This document shows positions 18,498 through 28,296 of a stretch of DNA of 49,247 bases, one piece after another. The notes under the pieces were generated by a model. The model saw only the letters and a list, made by a program, of their open reading frames with translations, was not told the origin of the DNA and ran no database searches. The position numbers and the translations under genes were made by a program. Position 1 is the first letter of the stretch, and each line of letters starts with the position of its first letter. The stretch is from Mariniphaga sp. Lineage in GTDB: Bacteria; Bacteroidota; Bacteroidia; Bacteroidales; Prolixibacteraceae. Location of the stretch: assembly GCA_024636975.1 (NCBI GenBank), contig JAGXGA010000057.1:1-49247 (forward strand), written 5' to 3'.

Positions 18498-20039
18498 ATG
18501 AAACCTAGAAATTTAATTATATTATTTGCACTGGCAGTTTTCGGTTTTACTGCATGCGAGGAATATTGGGAGGAACATTACGATGTCTATCCTGAAACTG
18601 TGGACCAGAATGTATGGGAAGCAATGCAGGGCAATCCGGAGATATCTGAATTTGTGGCAATGGTTAAACAATATCAGTTTGATACATTATTTAATTCTGA
18701 TAATACTTATACTGTTTTTGCCCCAACGAACCAGGCCATTCAGCAGTACAGCACAGGGGACTTACCTGATACTTCGGTTATAAAATATCATATTTCCACA
18801 CATTTTATCCAGTCGAACCTTATTACCGGTAAACAAAAAATTCAAACACTTTCCAAAAAGTATGCTTTTTTTGAAAGAACCGGAAATGCGGCAAAGCTTG
18901 ATGATATTCAGTTAAAGTATGAAAGTCCGCTGTACCGGAATGGTAAGTTTTTTGTGATGGACCAGATCGCCAAACCTCTTCCAAATTTATATGAGTATTT
19001 TATCGTAAATAATACTTTGCTTAGTGACTACATTGATAGTCAGGACTCAATTATTTTGGATAGGGAACGCAGCCGGCCAATCGGATTTACAGAAGATGGA
19101 AGAACTGTATACGATACAGTATCAATAACGTTCAATAAGTTTGAATACTTTTATTTTCCGGTTAAACAGGAATTTAGAAATACTATGGGAACCATTGTAT
19201 TTCCCAAGCAGGTCGACTATTTTGAAGCGCTTACTGCAATGGCCCAGGATATGGCCATACCGGGGATAAATGATTACAACGATGTTCCGTTGGATTGGCA
19301 AAACGATGTATTAATTCCGCACCTGCTTGACCAGGGAGTGTTTTTGAATATGCTCGAACCGGAAGAGTTTGTATGGAAATCGCCAAATGATACTTTAAAA
19401 TTGCAGAATATCCGGGGCGACAGTATCCCAATTTTTTATACTCCTGTTGAAAAAACATTGCTGAGTAACGGATATGCCTATAATTATGATAATTACCGTA
19501 TTCCCGATTCATTGTATATGGGAGGTGTATTGTTTGAAGCTGAATGGCTGCTCAGAGCAACCGGTGTAAATAAATACGGCTGGACTACTCGTGCCAATGT
19601 TCAAAGTACTATTCCTTTTGCACCTATAAGAGAATTAATTACAACCGCTTCCAATGACAGTATAGTCAGGGTTATTTTCCCAAAAGGTTATTCCGGTGAT
19701 TATTCGCTGGAATTTGAATCACAGAAATTATTTCCCCGTAAATATGTTATGGTTGTTAATACACACATGGACATTGGTGGTATCTATGATATTTATGTAA
19801 ATGATGAACTTGTGTCCACATTTGACTACTATACTTTTGTTCGGTTTCGCGGATTGAACTTTAGTGTGACTGGTGCGCGCTATTTACCTGTAGGTCGCTT
19901 TAACAAATTCGACATGTATGTTGATAATATTCCGGATTACAGCAGACCAAAAATACGATTTGAATACAAGGGGCCTGGTTTTGCGCCCTCTAATGGATTG
20001 GTAATTGATTACGTCGAGTTTATTCCGGTAGAAGAATAA
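18498..20039 (+). CDS. FAS1-domain lipoprotein with C-terminal beta-sandwich (tandem paralogue)
   Basis: A 513-residue lipoprotein: MKPRNLIILFALAVFGFTAC with Cys20, then EEYWEEHYD. One clear FAS1 repeat (YTVFAPTNQAIQQY near 71-84, IKYHISTHFIQ) is followed by a more divergent middle part and a C-terminal module of about 150 residues ending GLVIDYVEFIPVEE, which matches in kind the end of the preceding protein (WDYIRFEPF). The two genes therefore look like an old tandem duplication, now widely diverged. It lies between the first and second SusCD pairs, 11 bp and 31 bp from its neighbours, and is probably one of three surface binding proteins made by the operon. Confidence 0.82.
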   Translation: MKPRNLIILFALAVFGFTACEEYWEEHYDVYPETVDQNVWEAMQGNPEISEFVAMVKQYQFDTLFNSDNTYTVFAPTNQAIQQYSTGDLPDTSVIKYHISTHFIQSNLITGKQKIQTLSKKYAFFERTGNAAKLDDIQLKYESPLYRNGKFFVMDQIAKPLPNLYEYFIVNNTLLSDYIDSQDSIILDRERSRPIGFTEDGRTVYDTVSITFNKFEYFYFPVKQEFRNTMGTIVFPKQVDYFEALTAMAQDMAIPGINDYNDVPLDWQNDVLIPHLLDQGVFLNMLEPEEFVWKSPNDTLKLQNIRGDSIPIFYTPVEKTLLSNGYAYNYDNYRIPDSLYMGGVLFEAEWLLRATGVNKYGWTTRANVQSTIPFAPIRELITTASNDSIVRVIFPKGYSGDYSLEFESQKLFPRKYVMVVNTHMDIGGIYDIYVNDELVSTFDYYTFVRFRGLNFSVTGARYLPVGRFNKFDMYVDNIPDYSRPKIRFEYKGPGFAPSNGLVIDYVEFIPVEE

Positions 20040-20070
20040 ATAAGGCAGGGCAATTAAAATTAAATATCGA

Positions 20071-23000
20071 ATGAAAAAAACATTCAAAATATCAAGAGCT
20101 AATAGAATGGACAACCGATTAAACTTAAGGACTGTTTCAAAAAGCGCCCTTATTTCAGCATTCCTGATTTTGTGGGGCATTTCAGTGCAGGCTCAGGATA
20201 CCCTTGTGGTCAGAGGTCAGGTACTAAATGGATCTGGCGATCCTGTTTCCAATGTTTCGGTGGGCGTTGAACAATCATTTGAATTACCTGCAGTAACCAA
20301 CGAACAGGGGGAGTTTACAGTAAAAGCATTGACAGGAAATGCATGGCTGAGCATAAATCCTACTTCCGAGTTTAAAGACCAGAGGGTGTTTCTGAATAAC
20401 CGCACCGAGTTAACTATATACCTCACCCGAAATGACCTGACTTCAGGACATGATCAACTATCGGTTTTATCAACACCCATGCTGAAGCGAAACATGGCTT
20501 TTGCCTATTCAGAGTTGAATACTGAGGATATAATTCATACACCGGTACTTTCAGTCGACCAATATATGCAGGGCAGAGTGCCTGGAATGCATGTAGTAAA
20601 CCGTTCAGGCGACTGGGGAAGTGGCGCTGTTACTTTATTAAGAGGGATCAATTCGTTGAATTCGAATAACCAGCCTTTATATGTTGTAGATGGTATACCG
20701 ATTGCCTCAATGGGATTATTTGGATCAAATCTCGATGGATTTTCCTACAACCCCTTGTTAAGTGTAAATCCACTCGATATTTCTGCTGCTACAGTAATAA
20801 AAGATCCCACTGTCACTGCTGCTTTTGGTTCTAAAGGTTCAAATGGCATTGTGCTTATTGAGACACTTGATCCCAGTGCTACCCAAACGGTTATTGAACT
20901 GGATTTAAGAGCCGGATATTCCATGGCTCCAGATCGCTTTATACCTCAGATGAGTGCCGGTCAACATAAGACATTGATCAGTGAGGTGTTATTCTCATCA
21001 GGTATGAGAGAGGAGCGAATCAAACAATTGTATCCTAACCTGTTTTTATCTCAGCAAAGTGATCGATATATCGACTATCAGCATGATACCGATTGGCAGA
21101 ATACAATTTTCACAAACTCTTTTTTTAGAAACTTAAATGTGAATGTAAAAGGGGGAGATGAAATTGCCCGGTACGGCTTGTCGTTTGGTTACTTTAGCGG
21201 CGATGGCATCATAAAAACAACCGGGTACGATGGATATAACCTCAGATTTGTCAGTTTGTTGAATATTTTCACCTGGCTTAAAATGAATGCAGGTGTATCA
21301 TTAAACTACAGTTCTGCCGAATTGAAAGAATCTGCCCGGATCTCACAAACAAGTCCGATCTTAAGCAGTTTGGGTAAATCTCCCATGTTAAATCCTTTTC
21401 AGTATGATGAAAATGGTAATGAATTGACCACACTCGCTATGGTTGATGAACTGGGGGTCAGTAATCCGCAAGCAGTAATTGATAATTATTCAGCTCAAAA
21501 TAATAATTTTAATTTTACATCTACTCTTGGATTCAATGCTAACCTGAAACCAGGCTTAGATTTAAACACTAATTTCGGGTTGAATTATAATATTTTGAAA
21601 GAACAGCTATTCATGCCTAACAGAGGAATGGAGCTTTATTATAACAAAGCCGCTGTAAACGTTTCAAAGGCTTCCAATAACAGTCTTTCTTCCTTCTACA
21701 ACAATACCCATCTGGTTTTCAGTAAAGATTTCGGAAGCGGGCATTATTTCTCTTCCAATACTGGTGTTAATGTTCAGATCAATAGTTTTGAATTTGACTG
21801 GGGGTTAACTAAAAACGCCCACGAAAACGACCAGTACAGGATGTTGCAGGATGGCACAAATCACATGAGGGAAATTGGCGGTGATAACCGTGACTGGAAC
21901 TGGTTATCAGTATATGAATACCTTACCTATGTTTACAGGGATAAGTATATGATTTCAGGGTCAGTTTCTGTTGATGGATCATCCAGAGTAGGTGTTAATG
22001 CTACCAACACTTTTGATGTCGCCGGTTCACCTTTTGGATTATTTTATGGTGCTGGTGTTGGCTGGAGATTATCCAATGAGTCATTTTTGAAGAATATTGG
22101 CTGGCTCGAAGATTTTAAATTGCGCGCTTCTTATGGCCGTAGTGGTAACGATGACATTGGTGAATCGAATGCAACAAACTACTACAATGCAATTAAATTT
22201 CGTGAAACTGTAGGTTTATATCCTGCACTGATTCCAAATGATTCGCTTACATATGAAATAGTGACCCAGTTAAATGCAGGTGTCGATATCTCAATATTTG
22301 GTAACAGGCTTCGTGCCAGCGTAGATGTTTATGAGTCGGTAACCGATAACATGTTAATTTACACGCCGTTAAAAGCTTATTTAGGGTACGATTTCAGACC
22401 TCAGAACGGAGGAAGAATGCAAAATAATGGAATCGATGTGGGTATGTTTGTTCGTTTGGTTGAAAGACCAAAATTTAAATGGGACATCAATGCTTCATGG
22501 TCGGCTATAGAAAACGTTGTTCATGAAATAGAGGGCGATAAGCTGATAACACAAATTCCGGGTGGAGAAACAGTTATTTTGGTAGATGAATCGGCCAACA
22601 GTTTCTACGGTTACACTTATGAAGGTGTTTATGCAACTACTGAAGCTGCACAAGGTGCAGGACTGGTTAACGAAAAATTTGTTCCCTATCGTGCCGGAGA
22701 TGCGATCTTTAAAGATATATCCGGACCGGATGGAAGTCCTGACGGGGTGATTAACCAATATGATAAAAGTGTCATAGGTTCTTCGCTTCCTGAATATTTT
22801 GGAGGTGTATCAAACACCTTTAGAGTCGGTAAATGGGCTTTAACTGCATTTGTTCAGGCATCTAAAGGAAACGAGGTATTCAATTATGTACGGTTTCAAA
22901 ATGAAAGCATGGACGGATTGGAAAACCAGAGTACCAGCGTTCTGGGCAGGTGGCAGTACGAAGGGCATGTTACTGAGATACCAAGAGCTTTATATGAGGA

Positions 23001-23277
23001 TCCAATTGGAAACTCCAGCTTTTCAACCCGCTGGATAGAAGATGGTTCCTTCCTGAGGTTAAAAAATGTATCACTTAGCTATACCATTCCAAATGAATTC
23101 CTCACTTTTAAAAATGCACAATTTTATGTGACCGCCAGCAATGTATATACATTGTCGAAATATCTTGGCTACGACCCGGAATTCGGTTATTCACAAACGC
23201 AGTTGGACCAGGGTGTTGATTATGGATTAACTCCTCAGCCACGGCGGGTTATGGTTGGTATAAAATTAGGTTTATAA
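20071..23277 (+). CDS. SusC/RagA-type TonB-dependent outer-membrane transporter (second copy)
   Basis: A 1068-residue SusC-type importer, clearly divergent from the first copy. A long N-region precedes the signal core (ALISAFLILWGISVQAQ); the ATG at 20107 is an alternative start. A carboxypeptidase-like regulatory domain (VRGQVLNGSGDPVSNVSVGVE) is followed by the plug: DQYMQGRVPGMHVVNRSGDWGS, LLRGINSLNSNNQPLYVVDGIP and TVIKDPTVTAAFGSKGSNGIVLI. The barrel ends RRVMVGIKLGL. A GPDGSPDGVINQYDKSVIG loop near 885-905 corresponds to the calcium loop of other SusCs. Its SusD partner begins 19 bp downstream. Two different SusC genes in one operon suggest uptake of two oligosaccharide types or sizes. 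Confidence 0.94.
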   Translation: MKKTFKISRANRMDNRLNLRTVSKSALISAFLILWGISVQAQDTLVVRGQVLNGSGDPVSNVSVGVEQSFELPAVTNEQGEFTVKALTGNAWLSINPTSEFKDQRVFLNNRTELTIYLTRNDLTSGHDQLSVLSTPMLKRNMAFAYSELNTEDIIHTPVLSVDQYMQGRVPGMHVVNRSGDWGSGAVTLLRGINSLNSNNQPLYVVDGIPIASMGLFGSNLDGFSYNPLLSVNPLDISAATVIKDPTVTAAFGSKGSNGIVLIETLDPSATQTVIELDLRAGYSMAPDRFIPQMSAGQHKTLISEVLFSSGMREERIKQLYPNLFLSQQSDRYIDYQHDTDWQNTIFTNSFFRNLNVNVKGGDEIARYGLSFGYFSGDGIIKTTGYDGYNLRFVSLLNIFTWLKMNAGVSLNYSSAELKESARISQTSPILSSLGKSPMLNPFQYDENGNELTTLAMVDELGVSNPQAVIDNYSAQNNNFNFTSTLGFNANLKPGLDLNTNFGLNYNILKEQLFMPNRGMELYYNKAAVNVSKASNNSLSSFYNNTHLVFSKDFGSGHYFSSNTGVNVQINSFEFDWGLTKNAHENDQYRMLQDGTNHMREIGGDNRDWNWLSVYEYLTYVYRDKYMISGSVSVDGSSRVGVNATNTFDVAGSPFGLFYGAGVGWRLSNESFLKNIGWLEDFKLRASYGRSGNDDIGESNATNYYNAIKFRETVGLYPALIPNDSLTYEIVTQLNAGVDISIFGNRLRASVDVYESVTDNMLIYTPLKAYLGYDFRPQNGGRMQNNGIDVGMFVRLVERPKFKWDINASWSAIENVVHEIEGDKLITQIPGGETVILVDESANSFYGYTYEGVYATTEAAQGAGLVNEKFVPYRAGDAIFKDISGPDGSPDGVINQYDKSVIGSSLPEYFGGVSNTFRVGKWALTAFVQASKGNEVFNYVRFQNESMDGLENQSTSVLGRWQYEGHVTEIPRALYEDPIGNSSFSTRWIEDGSFLRLKNVSLSYTIPNEFLTFKNAQFYVTASNVYTLSKYLGYDPEFGYSQTQLDQGVDYGLTPQPRRVMVGIKLGL

Positions 23278-23296
23278 CTTTATTATTTTGTACAAG

Positions 23297-25153
23297 ATGA
23301 AAAGACTAAAAAAATATTTACCGATAATCTTTTTACTGGCAGTTCCGTTTTTGTTCCTTAATTCCTGTAAAGAATTTCTGGACCCGGAGCAGGATATTAA
23401 TCTGACGGAAGATAAAATATACGACGATTGGTATGAATATCGGTCAGTAGCCATGGGTATGTACGGTATACAACAACAATTGGTTGAACAGTTACTTATA
23501 CTGGGTGAGCTAAGAGGTGATCTGCTTACTATAACTGAGAATGCCGATGCCGACATGGTTGAAATCTATAATTTCAGTATCTCTCCTGAGAATAAATATG
23601 CATCCCCTACCAATTTTTTCAAATTGATTGCTGCAACTAATAATTTCATTAAGGTGTTGGAGGAAAAGCGTCCGGAAATAAAGGATCCCAAAAGCCCGAT
23701 AAGTAATTATGACCGTTTATACGGGGAAGCATTATGCATGCGGGCCTGGGCTTATTTTAATGCAGTAAGGATTTATGGAAAAGTTCCTTTTATTCATGAG
23801 GGACTGACTACTATTGAAGAAACCGAAGCATTTCTCAATACTGAAGGTGTTTATATCGACAGTCTCAGCATTACTTACGCCAAAGACGGATATAGAAATG
23901 ATACTGTCCGGATTAATCCTGTTCAACTTGAAAAACAGTATTACGATCAACGCCTGGTTATTGATTATTTCACAAATGAACTGGAAAGAAAAGTAAAAGC
24001 AGTTGGTGTAAATCATTATATGGAAAATAATGACATTTCATGGGAGGTTTCAATTTGGAACACTCATGCAATGAATTCACTTCTGGGACATATGTATTTA
24101 ACAGATGGTGATCTGGCAAAGGCTGCACATTATTTTGAGAAAATTATTTATTTGCCTTCTGAAAATTACAGGTATCAGCTCGATGAGAGCTTCGGCTTTA
24201 CAAACTGGAGAAATATTTTTGGGAATATTGACAGCCGGGAGCATATTTTTACTTTATGGTTTAATAAAAATTATTTTCAGCAAAACGATTTCCAGACCTT
24301 CTTTGAACCACGTACGCCGCACAGATATATGCTCAAACCAACAAGGCAGGCTATATTGAACTGGGAAACAATTTTCGACAATTATACCATTTCGGCTAAT
24401 CAAAGCCAACCATGGAAAAGCAGGCTCAATTTTAAAGGGATGCCTGGAGACTTTCACAGAGGTTATGGAGTTTCATATGCATACCTTCGTGATGGAATGC
24501 CAATAGATCCAATGATGATCCGTGGCATGCTTTATCTGAAATCTGAAAATGATCTTCGTACTGCTGCTATTATAACTGAAAACGTGGATACTGTTGTCTG
24601 GAAATATTCCTGGAATAAGGATGTGTATGATATGGATGCAAACTATATTGTATACAGGGCTGCCGGTATTCACCTGCTGTTGGCAGAAGCTTATGTGTAT
24701 TGGGCTTTCAATCGGGGTGGGGTCGTACTTACCTTTACATCCAATGCAGTAAATATTGTAAATAATGGAGCCAATTATTCACAAAGTTCAAACCGTGAAC
24801 AGTTAGGAGTTAGAGGCAGAGTTGGCTTCGGTGGTTCAAATGATGGTATTAAAGTTGGAAATATAAATTATGTGCACGATCCTTTTAATAATGAGATCGT
24901 TGATTATATTAATTTAACCGGGAATTTCTCAGGCCTTCAGGAACTTCTTGAAGATAAGATTATAGAGGAGAAAGCACGTGAAATGGCATTTGAAGGTGAA
25001 AGATTTTATGATCTGATGCGGGTTGCCAAGCGGCGAAACGATCCTTCATGGCTGGCTGAAAAGGTATCTCAGAAATATCCGGAGGGTCAGAGAGAACAAA
25101 TTTATAACCTGCTTTTGGATGAAAATAACTGGTATATTAATTATTTCGAATAG
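23297..25153 (+). CDS. SusD/RagB-type glycan-binding lipoprotein (second copy)
   Basis: A 618-residue SusD-family lipoprotein, longer than the first copy (489) and than most of the family. ATG at 23297; lipobox MKRLKKYLPIIFLLAVPFLFLNSC is close to 24 residues with Cys24 as acceptor, then KEFLDPEQD. Family hallmarks: RLYGEALCMRAWAYFNAVRIYG near 145-165, AGIHLLLAEAYVYWA near 455-470, and EKAREMAFEGERFYDLMRVAKR near 555-580. The extra length is mainly inserted between the central TPR helices. It is the last gene of the seven-gene operon; a strong terminator lies 33 bp beyond the stop. Confidence 0.93.
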   Translation: MKRLKKYLPIIFLLAVPFLFLNSCKEFLDPEQDINLTEDKIYDDWYEYRSVAMGMYGIQQQLVEQLLILGELRGDLLTITENADADMVEIYNFSISPENKYASPTNFFKLIAATNNFIKVLEEKRPEIKDPKSPISNYDRLYGEALCMRAWAYFNAVRIYGKVPFIHEGLTTIEETEAFLNTEGVYIDSLSITYAKDGYRNDTVRINPVQLEKQYYDQRLVIDYFTNELERKVKAVGVNHYMENNDISWEVSIWNTHAMNSLLGHMYLTDGDLAKAAHYFEKIIYLPSENYRYQLDESFGFTNWRNIFGNIDSREHIFTLWFNKNYFQQNDFQTFFEPRTPHRYMLKPTRQAILNWETIFDNYTISANQSQPWKSRLNFKGMPGDFHRGYGVSYAYLRDGMPIDPMMIRGMLYLKSENDLRTAAIITENVDTVVWKYSWNKDVYDMDANYIVYRAAGIHLLLAEAYVYWAFNRGGVVLTFTSNAVNIVNNGANYSQSSNREQLGVRGRVGFGGSNDGIKVGNINYVHDPFNNEIVDYINLTGNFSGLQELLEDKIIEEKAREMAFEGERFYDLMRVAKRRNDPSWLAEKVSQKYPEGQREQIYNLLLDENNWYINYFE

Positions 25154-25185
25154 CGGGAATAGGGGTTCCTAAACCAATTAATTGT

Positions 25186-25224
25186 GGAATGACATGTAAT
25201 TTTATTACCTGTCATTCTTTTTTT
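25186..25224 (+). terminator. Rho-independent terminator ending the SusCD operon
   Basis: GAATGACA-GTAAT and ATTAC-TGTCATTC form a long stem followed by a run of seven or more T. It lies 33 bp after the second SusD gene and separates that operon from the GH9 gene, which therefore needs its own promoter. Confidence 0.88.
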
Positions 25225-25330
25225 GTGAGTATGGAGTTGTTGTTAATACTAAACCATAACAAGTACTAAGGATCATTTTAGAATCCAGTTCGTTCCTTTG
25301 AATTACTAATGAAATTATAAATATCAACAG

Positions 25331-28246
25331 ATGAAAAACCTAAAACTGTATTTAATTGGCTTAATCTGCTGCTTCATTTCACAAACAGCGTTCTCAACGG
25401 ATATCGTTAATGTGTTTGCATTGAATAGCCGGATTATAGTGGTGCATTTCGATGACGGATATGTTAAGTACCATGGGAAAGGACAAACCAGGCAGATGGA
25501 TCGTGCCGTATCAGAGCCTCTTGATTATTCTTTGGCAGAAGACCTTCAAAACTATTCAATCATAGCCGACAGCGGTTATTATGAAACAGGACGTAATCCA
25601 GTTAAAATTGATCGTAAGTCAAAGGGGACTGAATTTACCTGGCTGTGCCAGGGATGGTCTCAAAGTACAGGGTGCATCAATTCGATTCCCGATCATGTAA
25701 AGGAACACTGGGTCTACCTGCATTTGTCAGAACCTCTGGAGATGGGACAAACCTATACCATATCTACCGGTGCCATGGCCGGTAATGGCGATAAATGGGA
25801 AGTTGATTTCTCATTACTTGAGAACCGGTCGGAAGCCATTCACATCAACCTTGTGGGATATGATCCGCGTGCTCCCAAAAAATATGGGTACGTTTACCAT
25901 TGGAGTGGGGTTGGGGGCAGTGTTGATTTCTCAGACTATGCAGGAAATTCGTTTTACCTTATCGATATAAAAACAGGTGAAAAAGTTTATACTGGCACAT
26001 TAGCGTTCAGGAAAAGCAAAGCAAACATTGAAACCATGCAGCCAAATGATACACCTGACCAGAATTTTCTTGGCGCCGATGTTTATGAATGCGATTTTTC
26101 TGAGTTTAATGCACCTGGCGAATATGTCCTTGCTGTTGATGGAATTGGCTGTTCCTTTTCTTTTCGCATTGAAAGTGATATCTACAGGCTTCCATACTAT
26201 ACATCTATAAGGGGATTATTCCATAACCGTTCAGGAATTGCGCTTGAAGAACCATATACCCGGTTTACCCGGCAAGCCCCTCATAATCCTTTACTGACAC
26301 CTGGTTTTGAAGGAAAACTGCTTTACACGTCATCCAGGTTTATCGACTGGAATGATCTTAACCATTCTGCTTCCGACTTGCCGGCAATTGAAGCAGGAAT
26401 AAAGGGCCCCATTGATACCTGGGGGTGGTATCAGGATGCAGGCGACTGGGACGGCTATTTTACCCATTTGAAAATACCTGTGATGCTGATGCTGACCTGG
26501 GAGATTGCACCCGGGAAATTTGCCGATGACGAACTAAATCTGCCGGAGGGTGAAAATGGTATTCCCGATATCCTGGATGAAGCCGGATGGCTGATTTGCT
26601 TTTTTCATCGTACAAGGCACGAGCTATTGGATAAAGGATACGGTACAGGTGGAGTAGGGTCCCGCGTGGCACCCGACTGGTACGGCCATGCTAAAGAAGG
26701 TGTTCCTTCTTCTGGAGACAACGGAAAATGGATCATCTCCGGTGAAGATCCTTTTACGACTTATTTTTATGCCGGACTGGCTGCCCATTATGCTTTAGTT
26801 TTAAATAAACTTGGAATTGAGGATCCGGATAGTACCAACTGGCAAAGGGAGGCAGAAGAGGCGTATGATTGGGCGCTTGAAAATACACTGGAAGGTGATA
26901 CCGATCCTTCTAAAAGGCATAACTACGATTTGATGAATTTCAGGTATTATGCTGCTGCGACCTTGTTCAGACTTACCGGTGAAGAAAAGTATTCGCAAAT
27001 TATTTTAAATTATTTATCAAAAATAAGCTCAAACACCATATTGGATGAAGACATGAAATGGGGTACCTATTCATTGGTCACTGCCAGTGAACGGGAAATT
27101 GGAAGCACCGATTTGATAAATAAAATCAATGGAGCTGTTCTGGCTACTGCTGAACAGAAATTTACCAGCATTGAAAAACGTGCCACCAGGTATGGTGGTA
27201 ACATCTGGCTTCCAATGTTGATTGGGCAGGGGACAACACCACGTGTATTCGAACTGATGCTGGGCCATTATGTGTCTAAAACAGCTGCTCCTGCCAAAAC
27301 TGAAGCATATCTTGCCGGTTTATATACAACCGCCGATTATTTCCTTGGGACCAACCCGCACAATATGACCTGGATTACCAATGTAGGTGTTCGCTATCCG
27401 GAAAGGGTAATGCACCTCGATTCGTGGTACAGCGAAACGGGTGAAATTATTCCGGGAATTACTCCTTATGGTTCGTGGAAAGATCAACCCGAGGGGTCTG
27501 CAATTGGACCATGGAGTTTGAACTGGCCATACAAAACACTCTATCCTGAAGGTATAGAAAAATGGCCGGGCCACGAACGGTGGTTTAACAATTATACCAC
27601 CCCTGCAAATGCTGAATTCACTGTGCATCAAAATACAGTACTTTCAGCTGTTGTATATGGATATTTAACCGATGAGCCAGATGGTACGTTTCAGCCTAAC
27701 CAACATCCTTCTGTTGGAATTATTTCTCCTTCTGCCAACAGCGAACATGACGATGACTTGACTATAGAAGTGGATGTTTCAGATCCTAATGGTAATGAAG
27801 ATATTGCCTGGGTTGAATATTACAACGACTGGCACAAGATTGGTCAGAGCAACGAGGCACCTTATTCCTACACCTGGAGAAATCCAAAGGAGGGAACGGT
27901 TAAACTCATCGCTAAGGTGGTTGATAAAAGTGGTTTTTCTGCTAAATCAGCTCCTGTTACTGTTGAAGTGACTCCTGCAACCGGTTCCAATAAACCGCTG
28001 TTCAACAGCAGTAACTTGCTGAACATTTTTCCGAACCCCGTAACCGGCCAGTTGCATATAGAGACCTCTGCAGAGGTAAAGAGGGTTGAAATATACAGTA
28101 TGACCGGCAGCAGACAAATAGCTTCCCACAATCAGCGGAACAATTTAATTCTAATGGATCTATCTCAGCTTAAACAGGGCATCTACATTGTAAGGGTGGA
28201 ATACCCCGATGGAACGAATCATCAGGAGAAAGTGGTTAAGCAATAA
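25331..28246 (+). CDS. GH9 glycoside hydrolase (cellulase/endoglucanase family) with T9SS sorting domain
   Basis: A 971-residue secreted multidomain glycanase. Parts: signal peptide (cleavage near ISQTAFS), an N-terminal Ig-like cellulase domain (about 30-290), a GH9 (alpha/alpha)6 catalytic domain (about 290-785), a bacterial Ig-type domain (about 795-880), and a type A T9SS C-terminal sorting domain beginning NIFPNPVTGQL near 897. Catalytic candidates: the DAGDWD motif (D369, D372) as base and E762 in NAEFTVHQN as acid. Family GH9 acts mostly on beta-1,4-glucans but also on xyloglucan and glucosamine polymers, so the substrate is not fixed by sequence. It is exported through T9SS, unlike the lipoproteins before it, and follows the SusCD operon as a separate unit. 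Confidence 0.9.
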   Translation: MKNLKLYLIGLICCFISQTAFSTDIVNVFALNSRIIVVHFDDGYVKYHGKGQTRQMDRAVSEPLDYSLAEDLQNYSIIADSGYYETGRNPVKIDRKSKGTEFTWLCQGWSQSTGCINSIPDHVKEHWVYLHLSEPLEMGQTYTISTGAMAGNGDKWEVDFSLLENRSEAIHINLVGYDPRAPKKYGYVYHWSGVGGSVDFSDYAGNSFYLIDIKTGEKVYTGTLAFRKSKANIETMQPNDTPDQNFLGADVYECDFSEFNAPGEYVLAVDGIGCSFSFRIESDIYRLPYYTSIRGLFHNRSGIALEEPYTRFTRQAPHNPLLTPGFEGKLLYTSSRFIDWNDLNHSASDLPAIEAGIKGPIDTWGWYQDAGDWDGYFTHLKIPVMLMLTWEIAPGKFADDELNLPEGENGIPDILDEAGWLICFFHRTRHELLDKGYGTGGVGSRVAPDWYGHAKEGVPSSGDNGKWIISGEDPFTTYFYAGLAAHYALVLNKLGIEDPDSTNWQREAEEAYDWALENTLEGDTDPSKRHNYDLMNFRYYAAATLFRLTGEEKYSQIILNYLSKISSNTILDEDMKWGTYSLVTASEREIGSTDLINKINGAVLATAEQKFTSIEKRATRYGGNIWLPMLIGQGTTPRVFELMLGHYVSKTAAPAKTEAYLAGLYTTADYFLGTNPHNMTWITNVGVRYPERVMHLDSWYSETGEIIPGITPYGSWKDQPEGSAIGPWSLNWPYKTLYPEGIEKWPGHERWFNNYTTPANAEFTVHQNTVLSAVVYGYLTDEPDGTFQPNQHPSVGIISPSANSEHDDDLTIEVDVSDPNGNEDIAWVEYYNDWHKIGQSNEAPYSYTWRNPKEGTVKLIAKVVDKSGFSAKSAPVTVEVTPATGSNKPLFNSSNLLNIFPNPVTGQLHIETSAEVKRVEIYSMTGSRQIASHNQRNNLILMDLSQLKQGIYIVRVEYPDGTNHQEKVVKQ

Positions 28247-28252
28247 AAAGTA

Positions 28253-28293
28253 AAAGCCATGAAAAAGATGTAGTAATTCTTTTTCATGGCTTT
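28253..28293. terminator. Bidirectional terminator between convergent genes
   Basis: AAAGCCATGAAAAAG and CTTTTTCATGGCTTT are a perfect 15 bp inverted repeat around an 11-base loop. It lies between the stops of the GH9 gene (plus) and the GH30-like gene (minus), and the A and T runs allow termination in both directions. Confidence 0.85.
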
Positions 28294-28296
28294 ATT

